Positions 1-7,603 of a stretch of 64,000 nucleotides of DNA are shown here, in pieces; position 1 is the stretch's first letter; each line of letters starts with the position of its first letter. Position numbers and translations under genes: made by a program. This DNA comes from Bacteroidota bacterium (GTDB lineage: Bacteria > Bacteroidota > Bacteroidia > B-17B0 > Aurantibacillaceae). Under the pieces are notes generated by a model. That model worked only from the letters and a program-made list of their open reading frames with translations, made no database searches and was not told where the DNA came from. Location: contig JANYEQ010000126.1 in the NCBI GenBank assembly GCA_025363015.1, forward strand, positions 1 to 64,000. Reading direction: 5' to 3'.

Positions 1-330
1 AGACACCACTCCGATATAGATATTGCTAATGGTAAAAGTTATGGAAGTAGCAGCTATTCTAACAACTTGAAATATTTAATAATAAAAAATCAAGTATTAA
101 ATTTTGATACAATATTCCCCTTCGATATTAAATTTTTCTTAAAATCTGGAATTAATAGTGCTTACCTTAGCCCATCTAAAATAATCTTTAAAGAAGGTTA
201 TTTTATATCGTTTCATGATACTACTCTTAAAACTAATCCTAAGTGTAAATTTTGCAAGATACATATCGATTCCATAGAAAAAATATTAGTAAGAGGGCCC
301 CGAATGAATAAAATGAATCGAAAAAAGTGA
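1..330 (+). CDS. 3' end of an unknown protein (partial)
   Basis: The reading frame is open from the first base of the window, so the gene starts to the left and only its last 109 residues are seen. A TTG at 67 could serve as a start, but the open frame before it argues for a longer protein. The visible part is rich in Lys, Ile, Asn and Phe. It has a CxxC pair (C-K-F-C) about 30 residues from the end and finishes in a very basic tail. I do not recognise a family. A decayed copy of its middle section lies just downstream (398-519). Confidence 0.5.
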   Translation, partial: RHHSDIDIANGKSYGSSSYSNNLKYLIIKNQVLNFDTIFPFDIKFFLKSGINSAYLSPSKIIFKEGYFISFHDTTLKTNPKCKFCKIHIDSIEKILVRGPRMNKMNRKK

Positions 331-397
331 GAGTGATGTTTTTTATTTTAATTATGTCTATACAAGGTTGCCATAACTACTTAATTGATATAGATTC

Positions 398-519
398 GGC
401 ATTAAGAGCGGCTACATTGATCCAAACACAATAATCTTTAAAAAGGCTATTTATTACTTTCCGTGATACTACTCTTAAAACTAACCCTAAATGTGAATTC
501 TGAAAGATACATATCGATT
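398..519 (+). pseudogene. Decayed partial duplicate of the preceding gene
   Basis: Bases 398-519 align with 148-271 of the gene to the left almost end to end, with scattered substitutions and a net 2-base deletion. In the copy, the frame that matches residues around I-x-S-x-Y runs into a stop just after the deletion, and the Cys codon TGC of the CxxC motif has become TGA. It therefore cannot encode the duplicated segment. This looks like an old tandem duplication or an eroded paralogue. Confidence 0.6.
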
Positions 520-755
520 AGCTCAGTATTAAACGTATTTTCGTTTTTTTTGCTAATGTTTCTTATCTCAGCTACAAAATTTAAAATGCTTTTAAAGCTA
601 TTATCTTCTATATTCATTAATTAAACGTACTAGTATTTTATCTGCTGTTGTAAATGTACTACCTCTTTAGGTTTTAGTTGTTCTTAAGTTTATAGTTTCG
701 CTATTCATAAAAACTAATTTTCAAAAAAAAACTAACTATGCTAAATACAAAGAAT

Positions 756-791
756 ATTTGTTTAACTTTACATTTATTTACTTAAACAAAT
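756..791. promoter_or_regulatory. Inverted repeat upstream of tspO (putative operator, site 1)
   Basis: Perfect 10-base arms ATTTGTTTAA (756-765) and TTAAACAAAT (782-791) are separated by 16 bases; the right arm ends 18 bases before the tspO ATG. The same core (TTGTTTAA, 16 bases, TTAAACAA) occurs before folE and crtI. Relative to those two sites this copy reads better in reverse, where it shares the longer right arm AAAGTTAAACAA. A MerR-family dimer operator is the natural reading; that is inference. Confidence 0.6.
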
Positions 792-809
792 AAAAAAATA
801 AAATTTATA

Positions 810-1307
810 ATGTTAATTTCTACAGAAATAAATAAATCAAAAACTTCTTTTTTAAGAGGAGTTGTTTGTAGCTTAATTATTTTAACATTAGGATTCTTAT
901 CAGGCTTATCTACTAGCAGCGAAATTCAAATTTGGTTTACAACCATTATCAAACCAAGTTTTAATCCACCAAATTTTATTTTTGGTCCGGTTTGGACATT
1001 ACTTTACATTTTAATGGGTATTTCATTCTCTATTATAATAAGCCAAAAGCCATCCGTTAATCGCACTAAGGCTATTACAATATTCGCTGTTCAATTTATT
1101 TTTAATTTAATGTGGAGTGTTATTTTTTTTAAAATACATCAAATAGGTTGGGCTTTTGTTGAAATTATATGTATGTGGATTTCAATATTAATAATGATAG
1201 TTTTATTTTATCGCTCTCAAAAAATAGCTGGCTTATTACAAATACCCTACTTACTATGGGTAAGTTTTGCAAGTGTACTTAATGGCAGTATCTATTATTT
1301 GAATTAA
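810..1307 (+). CDS. tspO: TspO/MBR family tryptophan-rich sensory protein
   Basis: This 165-residue protein has about five membrane-spanning segments, the usual size and layout of bacterial TspO (translocator protein/peripheral benzodiazepine receptor family). Family signatures include PPN near residue 53, GPVW at 59-62, F-N-L-M-W-S near 98-103 and PYLLW near 146-150, with the typical tyrosine-containing end. TspO proteins bind porphyrins and sterols in the membrane, and in Rhodobacter TspO modulates carotenoid and photosynthesis genes. Here it heads a group with a B12-type MerR regulator and photolyase. A perfect inverted repeat shared with folE and crtI precedes it, so control by light or oxidative stress is likely. 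Confidence 0.93.
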   Translation: MLISTEINKSKTSFLRGVVCSLIILTLGFLSGLSTSSEIQIWFTTIIKPSFNPPNFIFGPVWTLLYILMGISFSIIISQKPSVNRTKAITIFAVQFIFNLMWSVIFFKIHQIGWAFVEIICMWISILIMIVLFYRSQKIAGLLQIPYLLWVSFASVLNGSIYYLN

Positions 1308-1367
1308 CTATTTTATCAATGAAAATAAACAACACCACTATTATGTTTAATTTAAAAAAATTATAAA

Positions 1368-2246
1368 TTGAGTTCTTACCAAATAGCCGACCTAGAAAGA
1401 TTAACAGGAATTAAAGCGCACACCATTAGAATATGGGAGAAACGTTATAACCTTATTGAACCTCACCGCACCTCCACTAATATTAGGTATTATGATGACG
1501 CGCAAGCCAGAAAATTACTAAAGGTTTCCACTCTACTTGAGCAGGGATTAAAAATCTCAAAAATCTCACTGCTATCTGATAAAGAAATAAATATAAAGGT
1601 ACAGGAAATACAAAAGCAAGGCACTGATGATGTAACATGTGCCAGTTATATTAATGAGTTAATTGGTTCGATGCTTATTTTTGATGAAGTAGGATTTGAT
1701 AAAGCATTTTCATCGGCAGTCGTTCGTTTTGGAATGTATCAGGCCATGCTTAAAGTATTTTATCCATTCTTACATAAAACAGGTTTAATGTGGGCATTAG
1801 AAGAAGCTATGCCTGCACAAGAGCGATTTGCAACGTCAATTATTCACCGAAGATTAATTAATGCGATAGATGGTTTATTGCCTCCAACAAAAAAAACAAA
1901 AACGTTTTTGTTATTTCTTGCAAATGATGAATGGCACGAAACGGGCTTACTTTTCTCAGATTACATTATTCGTTCACAAGGTTACAAAACTATTTACCTT
2001 GGCCAAAATGTACCAGCAGAAAATTTGATAGAAGTAATAACTAGCACTAAGCCTACTCATATTCTTACCTTGTATATTGCCAGACGAGAATTATCAATCA
2101 TTGAAAAAGAACTAACTGCCATCTCAAAACAAAATCCTAATTTAAAATTATTAGTTGCTGGTAGCCATTCATTTGAAAAAATTTCTAAAAAAATTAAAAA
2201 TTTACTAATACTTAAATCTCCACCAGATTTATTAAAACTCCTGTAA
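1368..2246 (+). CDS. MerR-family regulator with cobalamin (B12)-binding domain, CarH/LitR type
   Basis: A MerR-type winged helix (residues 2-70, with Y-Q-I-A-D-L, R-I-W-E-K-R-Y and R-Y-Y) is followed by a helical cap domain (about 95-172) and a Rossmann-type B12-binding domain (177-292). E188-W-H190-E-T-G193 matches the D/E-x-H-x-x-G signature, H190 being the expected cobalt ligand. Relatives (CarH, LitR) repress carotenoid genes in the dark and release DNA when light breaks adenosylcobalamin. The cap motif Wx9EH is changed: W142 and E152 are present, but residue 153 is Arg. The later S-x-L and GG elements are also weak. Ligand or photochemistry may therefore differ. The only usable start is TTG; a stop lies in frame five codons upstream. 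The gene lies between tspO and photolyase. Confidence 0.88.
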   Translation: MSSYQIADLERLTGIKAHTIRIWEKRYNLIEPHRTSTNIRYYDDAQARKLLKVSTLLEQGLKISKISLLSDKEINIKVQEIQKQGTDDVTCASYINELIGSMLIFDEVGFDKAFSSAVVRFGMYQAMLKVFYPFLHKTGLMWALEEAMPAQERFATSIIHRRLINAIDGLLPPTKKTKTFLLFLANDEWHETGLLFSDYIIRSQGYKTIYLGQNVPAENLIEVITSTKPTHILTLYIARRELSIIEKELTAISKQNPNLKLLVAGSHSFEKISKKIKNLLILKSPPDLLKLL

Positions 2247-2308
2247 CTTATAAATATCCTTTATTAAGAACAATTTTTAAAATTATTCATCCACACATTA
2301 AATACTAA

Positions 2309-3616
2309 ATGAAAAAAATAGTTGTATTTTGGTTTAGAAGAGATTTACGTCTTAAAGATAATGCTGGGCTTTATTACGCGCTTAAAAGTGGGTATAACGT
2401 TTTACCTATTTTTATTTTTGATAAAAGTATTTTAGAAAAACTTCCTAGTAAAAATGATAAACGTGTTGATTTTATTCATCAAACAATTACTCAATTAAAT
2501 GAGCAATTACAACAATACCATTCCGGATTAGTTGTATTACATAGCACTCCAATAAAAGCCTTTGAAGAATTAATTACGACCTATAACATTGAATCAGTTT
2601 TTACAAATCATGATTATGAACCATATGCCAACGAAAGAGACAAATCTATTCATCAATTTTTAGCAACAAAGGGTATTGGTTTTAAAACGTATAAAGACCA
2701 ATGTATTTTTGAAAAAACAGAAGTAACAAAGGATGATGGAAAGCCATATAGCGTTTTTACACCTTATAGTAAAAAATGGAAAGCAAAACTCAATGCATTT
2801 TATTTATCATCATACCCCACCCAAAACTATTTCTCTAAATTTCACAAAATAGAAATCAAAAAAATTCCATCGTTAGAGCAAATGGGCTTTAAACAAACGG
2901 ATGTAGATATACCCATTAAAACTATTAAAAAAGAAATACTCATTAAATACAGTCAACAACGTGATTTTCCAGCTTTACAAGGCACAACACTGCTGAGTGT
3001 ACATTTGCGTTTTGGTACGGTAAGCATTAGAGAATTGGCGCGGGCTGCACAACAACTTAGCGAAACCTGGCTAAATGAATTAATATGGCGAGATTTTTAC
3101 ATGATGATTTTACATCACTTTCCGCATGTAGTTAAAGGAGCGTTTAAGCCTGCATACAACACTATTTTATGGCGTAATAACGAGCAAGAATTTAAAGCTT
3201 GGTGTGACGGAAAAACAGGCTACCCTATTGTAGATGCTGGAATGCGACAACTAAATGCCACAGGCTTTATGCATAATAGAGTGCGGATGATTGTAGCTAG
3301 TTTTTTAGTAAAAGATTTATTAATAGATTGGCGTTGGGGAGAAGCCTATTTTGCCGAAAAATTACTTGATTTTGATTTGAGTGCCAATAATGGTGGCTGG
3401 CAATGGGCAGCTGGCAGCGGTTGTGATGCCGCCCCGTATTTTCGAATTTTTAATCCTACCGAGCAAACTAAAAAATTTGATAAAGAATTAAAGTATATTA
3501 ATACTTGGATTTCAGAATTTAATACTTCCGAATATCCCTTACCAATTGTTGAACATTCTCAAGCACGTATTAAAACGTTACAAGCCTATAAAACTGCTCT
3601 CACAGCCCTTCACTAG
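2309..3616 (+). CDS. phrB: Deoxyribodipyrimidine photolyase (class I CPD photolyase/cryptochrome family)
   Basis: This flavoenzyme uses blue light to split cyclobutane pyrimidine dimers in DNA. At 435 residues it has the normal length, with an N-terminal antenna-binding alpha/beta domain (W-F-R-R-D-L-R-L at 8-15) and a C-terminal helical FAD domain. Visible active-site elements are W-L-N-E-L-I-W-R-D-F-Y (254-264), H-N-R-V-R-M (322-327) and A-A-P-Y-F-R-I-F-N-P (374-383). The electron-transfer tryptophan triad is intact at W288, W341 and W364, with the same 53- and 23-residue spacing as the E. coli enzyme. The complete triad and the CPD-type active site favour a repair enzyme over a pure photoreceptor. 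It lies 62 bases after the B12-type regulator and is probably co-transcribed with it. Confidence 0.95.
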   Translation: MKKIVVFWFRRDLRLKDNAGLYYALKSGYNVLPIFIFDKSILEKLPSKNDKRVDFIHQTITQLNEQLQQYHSGLVVLHSTPIKAFEELITTYNIESVFTNHDYEPYANERDKSIHQFLATKGIGFKTYKDQCIFEKTEVTKDDGKPYSVFTPYSKKWKAKLNAFYLSSYPTQNYFSKFHKIEIKKIPSLEQMGFKQTDVDIPIKTIKKEILIKYSQQRDFPALQGTTLLSVHLRFGTVSIRELARAAQQLSETWLNELIWRDFYMMILHHFPHVVKGAFKPAYNTILWRNNEQEFKAWCDGKTGYPIVDAGMRQLNATGFMHNRVRMIVASFLVKDLLIDWRWGEAYFAEKLLDFDLSANNGGWQWAAGSGCDAAPYFRIFNPTEQTKKFDKELKYINTWISEFNTSEYPLPIVEHSQARIKTLQAYKTALTALH

Positions 3617-3747
3617 TTACTATTAGTAAGTTTTGTAGTGATTTTTTTTGTAAATATTTGATAAAATTATAGCAAAATATATTTTTAGCTCTTAGTGTGT
3701 TATGCATCATTGGTAACAATACGCAACTATTGTAGTAATACTAAAGA

Positions 3748-3839
3748 TTTGTTTAATGATACAATTTACTTACATATAGCATAATTTTAGTTTGTTTAAC
3801 ATAAATACATAAAAGTTAAACAAAAAATGATTACATTTG
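3748..3839 (+). promoter_or_regulatory. folE promoter region with inverted repeat (putative operator, site 2)
   Basis: Perfect arms TTTGTTTAAC (3791-3800) and GTTAAACAAA (3815-3824) flank a 14-base spacer. Counting the shared 8-base cores TTGTTTAA and TTAAACAA, the gap is 16, as at tspO and crtI. A further lone half-site, TTTGTTTAA, lies at 3748-3756. A consensus Bacteroidota -7 box TACATTTG sits at 3832-3839, with no TTTG at normal -33 spacing, so the operator occupies the place of the -33 element. That geometry would suit an activator or a repressor blocking polymerase. Confidence 0.6.
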
Positions 3840-3867
3840 TAATTATTATAATTTAATTAATAATCTT

Positions 3868-4587
3868 ATGGAAAATCAAATTATAGAAATGAATTCGTTA
3901 TTAAATAAAAATAGCATTCAGTTAAGCCATTTAACAAGTGATGAAATAGGCGATGAACATATCTCAACAGGTATTGATACGCCTTTACTAGCAAATGCGT
4001 TTGAAATGAGTGATGCAGATAAAATAGCAAAAATTGAATTTCATTTTAAAGAAATAATGGAAACGATGGGTTTAGATTTAAGTGATGATAGCCTAAAAGG
4101 CACGCCCCATCGCGTAGCAAAAATGTATATTCAAGAAATTTTTAGTGGATTAAATCCAGCCAATAAGCCTAAGATTGCTTTATTTGAAAACAAATACCAA
4201 TACAATCAAATGTTAGTAGAAAAAGATATTACTTTTTATAGTAATTGCGAACATCATTTTGTACCAATATTTGGCAAAGCCCATTTAGCTTACATCTCAT
4301 CTGGTAAAGTAATTGGATTATCAAAACTAAACAGAATAGTTAATTATTTTGCAAAGCGCCCTCAGGTGCAAGAGCGATTAACGATGCAAATTGCAATGGA
4401 GTTACAAAGTATATTAGCAACAGAAGATGTGGCTGTGATATTAGATGCCAAACATCTTTGCGTATCGTCACGAGGGATTAAAGATAATAGCTCTGCTACT
4501 GTAAGTACTTTTTATGGAGGAAAATTTAACACAGAAGCCGTGAAACAGGAGTTTTTAAAATACATTCACTTAAACACTACTTACTAA
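3868..4587 (+). CDS. folE: GTP cyclohydrolase I
   Basis: FolE converts GTP to 7,8-dihydroneopterin triphosphate, the first step to folates and other pterins. The zinc ligands are all present at C127, H130 (in C-E-H-H) and C198 (in H-L-C-V-S-S-R-G), with the same spacing as Cys110, His113 and Cys181 of E. coli, offset by 17. The acidic, probably disordered N-terminus of about 45 residues is longer than in the minimal enzyme. The next gene overlaps the stop codon by one base (TAATG). The gene lies between photolyase and carotenoid genes and shares their inverted repeat. One inferred role is supplying the methenyl-tetrahydrofolate antenna of photolyase; other pterin uses are possible. Confidence 0.96.
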   Translation: MENQIIEMNSLLNKNSIQLSHLTSDEIGDEHISTGIDTPLLANAFEMSDADKIAKIEFHFKEIMETMGLDLSDDSLKGTPHRVAKMYIQEIFSGLNPANKPKIALFENKYQYNQMLVEKDITFYSNCEHHFVPIFGKAHLAYISSGKVIGLSKLNRIVNYFAKRPQVQERLTMQIAMELQSILATEDVAVILDAKHLCVSSRGIKDNSSATVSTFYGGKFNTEAVKQEFLKYIHLNTTY

Positions 4588-5009
4588 TGTATATCAATCC
4601 AATTGATAAAGATAAAGTTGCAGAAAACCCAGGTTTATTGGCTTATCCACACCATATAGGGAGCGTTAGCGTAAAGCCCGAAGATGTTGGAAAATTAAAA
4701 TCAAGAGCTTTAGCGGCTATGATAGAGCAAACAAATAAACAGCTATCACAACTACAAAAGCAAGCAGAGTTATTAGCGCAACAAGCATTTGAAATAAAAA
4801 AACGTGTAGAGGTAAGCGAAAAAATTTATACCGCCAGCATCACTTTTGAACCTTTTGTTGGTAACGAATATTATTTATACGAACACGAAGGTATTCATAA
4901 ACTTATGATGATTGCACCCTATGAATGGGGAAAATCAAAAAAAGAAAACTTAATTTTTGTAAGTACAGTAAGGCTTTTAAGTGACCATACCTGGGAAATA
5001 ATTAATTAA
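4587..5009 (+). CDS. DUF2452 family protein
   Basis: This 140-residue soluble protein resembles the DUF2452 family, whose function is unknown. A short N-terminal segment with N-P-I-D and Y-P-H-H-I-G-S leads into a long helix rich in Gln, Leu and Ala (about 45-85, probably coiled coil). A compact C-terminal part (about 90-140) contains Y-Y-L-Y and W-E-I-I. Its ATG overlaps the folE stop codon by one base, so the two are almost certainly translated from one message and share the regulatory repeat upstream of folE. Confidence 0.75.
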   Translation: MYINPIDKDKVAENPGLLAYPHHIGSVSVKPEDVGKLKSRALAAMIEQTNKQLSQLQKQAELLAQQAFEIKKRVEVSEKIYTASITFEPFVGNEYYLYEHEGIHKLMMIAPYEWGKSKKENLIFVSTVRLLSDHTWEIIN

Positions 5010-5253
5010 AAAATTATCATTTACAAAAATTATAGTGTACTATATTTATAAAAATATCACACTCTGTTCCAAATGTAATTGTCCATTCTTCATTAAATAA
5101 GCTAGTGTAAAAGCGTTTTTCTTTCTTTATATAAATTATTGCTCATCATAACATTTTCATTTTTTAAATTGTAATTAATCTTCCAGGAGTATCTTTTTTT
5201 AAATTGATTATAATCCCTAAATATTTAACAAATATTAATTGGTGATTTATATA

Positions 5254-5285
5254 TTGTTTGATATATTTACGAAAAAGTTAAACAA
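5254..5285. promoter_or_regulatory. Inverted repeat upstream of crtI (putative operator, site 3)
   Basis: TTGTTTGA (5254-5261), 16 bases, then TTAAACAA (5278-5285), ending 5 bases before the crtI ATG. The left arm differs by one base from the arms at tspO and folE; the right arm in its longer form AAAAGTTAAACAA is identical to that at folE. A -7-like box TATATTTA (5262-5269) lies inside the spacer, so a bound protein would cover the core promoter. Role as an operator of the carotenoid operon is inference. Confidence 0.55.
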
Positions 5286-5290
5286 AATAA

Positions 5291-6763
5291 ATGTCTAATA
5301 TTACAGTAATAGGAAGTGGTTTTTCAGGTTTAGCTGCCTCGGCTTATCTTGCAAAGGCAGGGCATAAAATAACTGTTCTTGAAAAAAATTCTCAAATAGG
5401 TGGTAGGGCGCGTGCTTTTGAGGCCAATGGCTTTATGTTTGACATGGGGCCAAGTTGGTATTGGATGCCAGATACGTTTGAAAGTTTTTTTAATGCGTTT
5501 GGTAAAACCACACAAGATTATTATCAATTAGTAAAACTAGAGCCAGGGTTTCAAATATTTTTTGGTAAAGGAGAGGTTATTCAAATTCCTAACAATAAGG
5601 AAGAGCTGATGAATCTTTTTGAATCTATTGAGAAAGGAAGTGCTAAAAAATTAGACCTCTTTCTTAAAGAAGGAAAATTTAAGTACAAAGTAGGCATGCA
5701 AAAACTTGCTCATAAACCAGCCATTTCGTGGATGGAATTTGCAAATTATGAAGTGATTAGTGGTGCCTTAAAATCGAATATGTTTCGCTCTATGAAAAGC
5801 TATGTCAATAGTTTTTTTAAAGATCCACGATTAGCTTCTATCATGGAATTTCCAGTTTTATTTCTTGGTGCAAAGCCTTCAAATATCCCTGCTTTGTATA
5901 GCTTAATGAATTATGCTGCTCTTGAATTAGGAACATTTTATCCGATGGGTGGCATGTATAAAATTGCAGAGGGAATGAAAGAATTAGCTCTTGAGCTTGG
6001 TGTAAATGTAATAACCAATTGCGAGGTTGAGCATATCTTAACACAAAATAAACTAACAAAAAGTGTTAGCACCAATAAAGGTTCATTTTTAAGTGATGCT
6101 ATTATCGCTTCTGGCGATTATCATCATATTGAACAAAAATTATTAGATGAAGAATTTAGAAACTATAGTACTAGTTATTGGGATAAAAGAATATTAGCGC
6201 CTTCTTCACTTATTTTTTATATTGGTGTTTCAAAAAAAATAAAAAAACTGATCCATCATAATTTATTTTTTGATTCGAGTTTTGAAAAACATTCTTTTGA
6301 AATATACGATGAACCGCAATGGCCATCCGAGCCCCTTTTCTATGTTTGTTGTCCCTCTAAAACAGATGATTCGGTTGCCCCTAAAGAAATGGAAAATCTA
6401 TTCATACTTATACCAATTGCTACAGGATTAAAAGATACTGACGAATTAAGAGAAGCCTACTTTAAAAAAGTAATTACGAGATTAGAAAAGGAGTGTAATG
6501 ATACTATTGAAGAACATATTACTTATAAAAAAAGCTATTGTATAAATGATTTTGTAAACGATTACCACGCGTTTAAAGGAAATGCTTATGGCTTAGCGAA
6601 TACGTTATCACAAACTGCTGTGCTTAAACCTTCTATACGTAATAAGCAACTTAAAAATATTTTTTACGCTGGGCAACTTACTGTTCCTGGGCCTGGCGTT
6701 CCTCCTGCATTAATTTCAGGAAAAATTTCGGCCGAACAAACTATTAATTATTTAAAAAAATAA
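5291..6763 (+). CDS. crtI: Phytoene desaturase (CrtI type)
   Basis: The enzyme introduces double bonds into phytoene to give lycopene, using FAD at the membrane. The N-terminus has the dinucleotide fold G-S-G-F-S-G-L-A-A-S (8-17) followed by E-K-N near residue 32 and G-G-R-A-R-A. The C-terminal carotenoid oxidoreductase signature A-G-Q-L-T-V-P-G-P-G-V-P-P-A lies near 462-475. At 490 residues the length is typical. This is the first gene of a tight operon, three bases before crtB, and directly follows the shared inverted repeat. Lycopene as product is inferred from the cyclase further down. Confidence 0.96.
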   Translation: MSNITVIGSGFSGLAASAYLAKAGHKITVLEKNSQIGGRARAFEANGFMFDMGPSWYWMPDTFESFFNAFGKTTQDYYQLVKLEPGFQIFFGKGEVIQIPNNKEELMNLFESIEKGSAKKLDLFLKEGKFKYKVGMQKLAHKPAISWMEFANYEVISGALKSNMFRSMKSYVNSFFKDPRLASIMEFPVLFLGAKPSNIPALYSLMNYAALELGTFYPMGGMYKIAEGMKELALELGVNVITNCEVEHILTQNKLTKSVSTNKGSFLSDAIIASGDYHHIEQKLLDEEFRNYSTSYWDKRILAPSSLIFYIGVSKKIKKLIHHNLFFDSSFEKHSFEIYDEPQWPSEPLFYVCCPSKTDDSVAPKEMENLFILIPIATGLKDTDELREAYFKKVITRLEKECNDTIEEHITYKKSYCINDFVNDYHAFKGNAYGLANTLSQTAVLKPSIRNKQLKNIFYAGQLTVPGPGVPPALISGKISAEQTINYLKK

Positions 6764-6766
6764 AAC

Positions 6767-7603
6767 ATGAAGCATTTGTTTGATGATGTATCATTCGCTA
6801 CAAGTAAGCATACTACTCGCACCTACAGTACCAGTTTTTCTTTAGGTATATACTGTTTAAATAAAAGTGTTCATACGCCTATTTATAATATTTATGGATT
6901 TGTGCGCTTTGCCGATGAAATAGTAGATTCATTTCATGACTACGATAAGGTTAAATTGCTTAAAGAATTTAGAGAAGAAACCTATAAGGCTATTGAACGT
7001 GGCATTAGTATAAATCCTATACTAAATAGCTTTCAACATGTAGTAAAAAAATATAAGATTGAAATGGAACTTGTAGAATGTTTTTTAAATAGTATGGAAA
7101 TGGACCTGACTGAAAATAGACATTCACAAAACTCCTATGAAACCTACATTTTAGGTTCTGCAGAAGTAGTAGGATTAATGTGCTTACGGGTTTTTACAAA
7201 TGGCGATGAATCTCAATATCAAAAATTAAAACCTTCGGCCATGAAACTAGGTTCTGCTTTTCAAAAAATTAATTTTTTACGAGATATTAAAGATGATTAT
7301 AAAACCTTAGGTCGAACCTATTTTCCAAACATAGACATTGCACTATTAACCAATAAAGAAAAAGCTGAAATTGAGCTTGATATTGAATCTGATTTTAGAG
7401 TAGCTCTTGAAGGTATTAAGCAATTACCAATGAATGCTCGCTTTGGAGTTTACGTTGCATATGTTTATTATTATGCGCTCTTTACCAAAATTAAAGGGAT
7501 ACCATCCTATAGAATAATGAAAGAACGTGCACGTATTTCTAATTATCAAAAAATTGGGCTACTCGCACGTTCCTATTTTAAACACAGTTTAAGAATGCTA
7601 TGA
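6767..7603 (+). CDS. crtB: Phytoene synthase
   Basis: CrtB condenses two geranylgeranyl diphosphates to phytoene, the first committed carotenoid step. Both aspartate-rich motifs that bind the diphosphate-magnesium complex are present: D50-E-I-V-D54 and, after N-F-L-R, D173-I-K-D-D177. The conserved S-x-S-F and G-R-x-Y-F-P segments of squalene/phytoene synthases are also seen. The 278-residue length is normal. The stop codon overlaps the next ATG (ATGA), showing translational coupling within the operon. Confidence 0.96.
   Translation: MKHLFDDVSFATSKHTTRTYSTSFSLGIYCLNKSVHTPIYNIYGFVRFADEIVDSFHDYDKVKLLKEFREETYKAIERGISINPILNSFQHVVKKYKIEMELVECFLNSMEMDLTENRHSQNSYETYILGSAEVVGLMCLRVFTNGDESQYQKLKPSAMKLGSAFQKINFLRDIKDDYKTLGRTYFPNIDIALLTNKEKAEIELDIESDFRVALEGIKQLPMNARFGVYVAYVYYYALFTKIKGIPSYRIMKERARISNYQKIGLLARSYFKHSLRML

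Larger units (their letters stand above)
331..809. other. Gene-poor stretch with gene remnants and a regulatory site
   Basis: No intact gene of convincing length is seen here. It holds the decayed duplicate at 398-519 and an open frame of 56 codons on the minus strand (617 down to 447, starting M-N-I-E-D-N and ending at TAG). That frame overlaps the duplicate and could be a small gene or chance. Further broken minus-strand coding-like stretches lie up to about 715. The last 55 bases carry the inverted repeat upstream of tspO. Confidence 0.45.
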
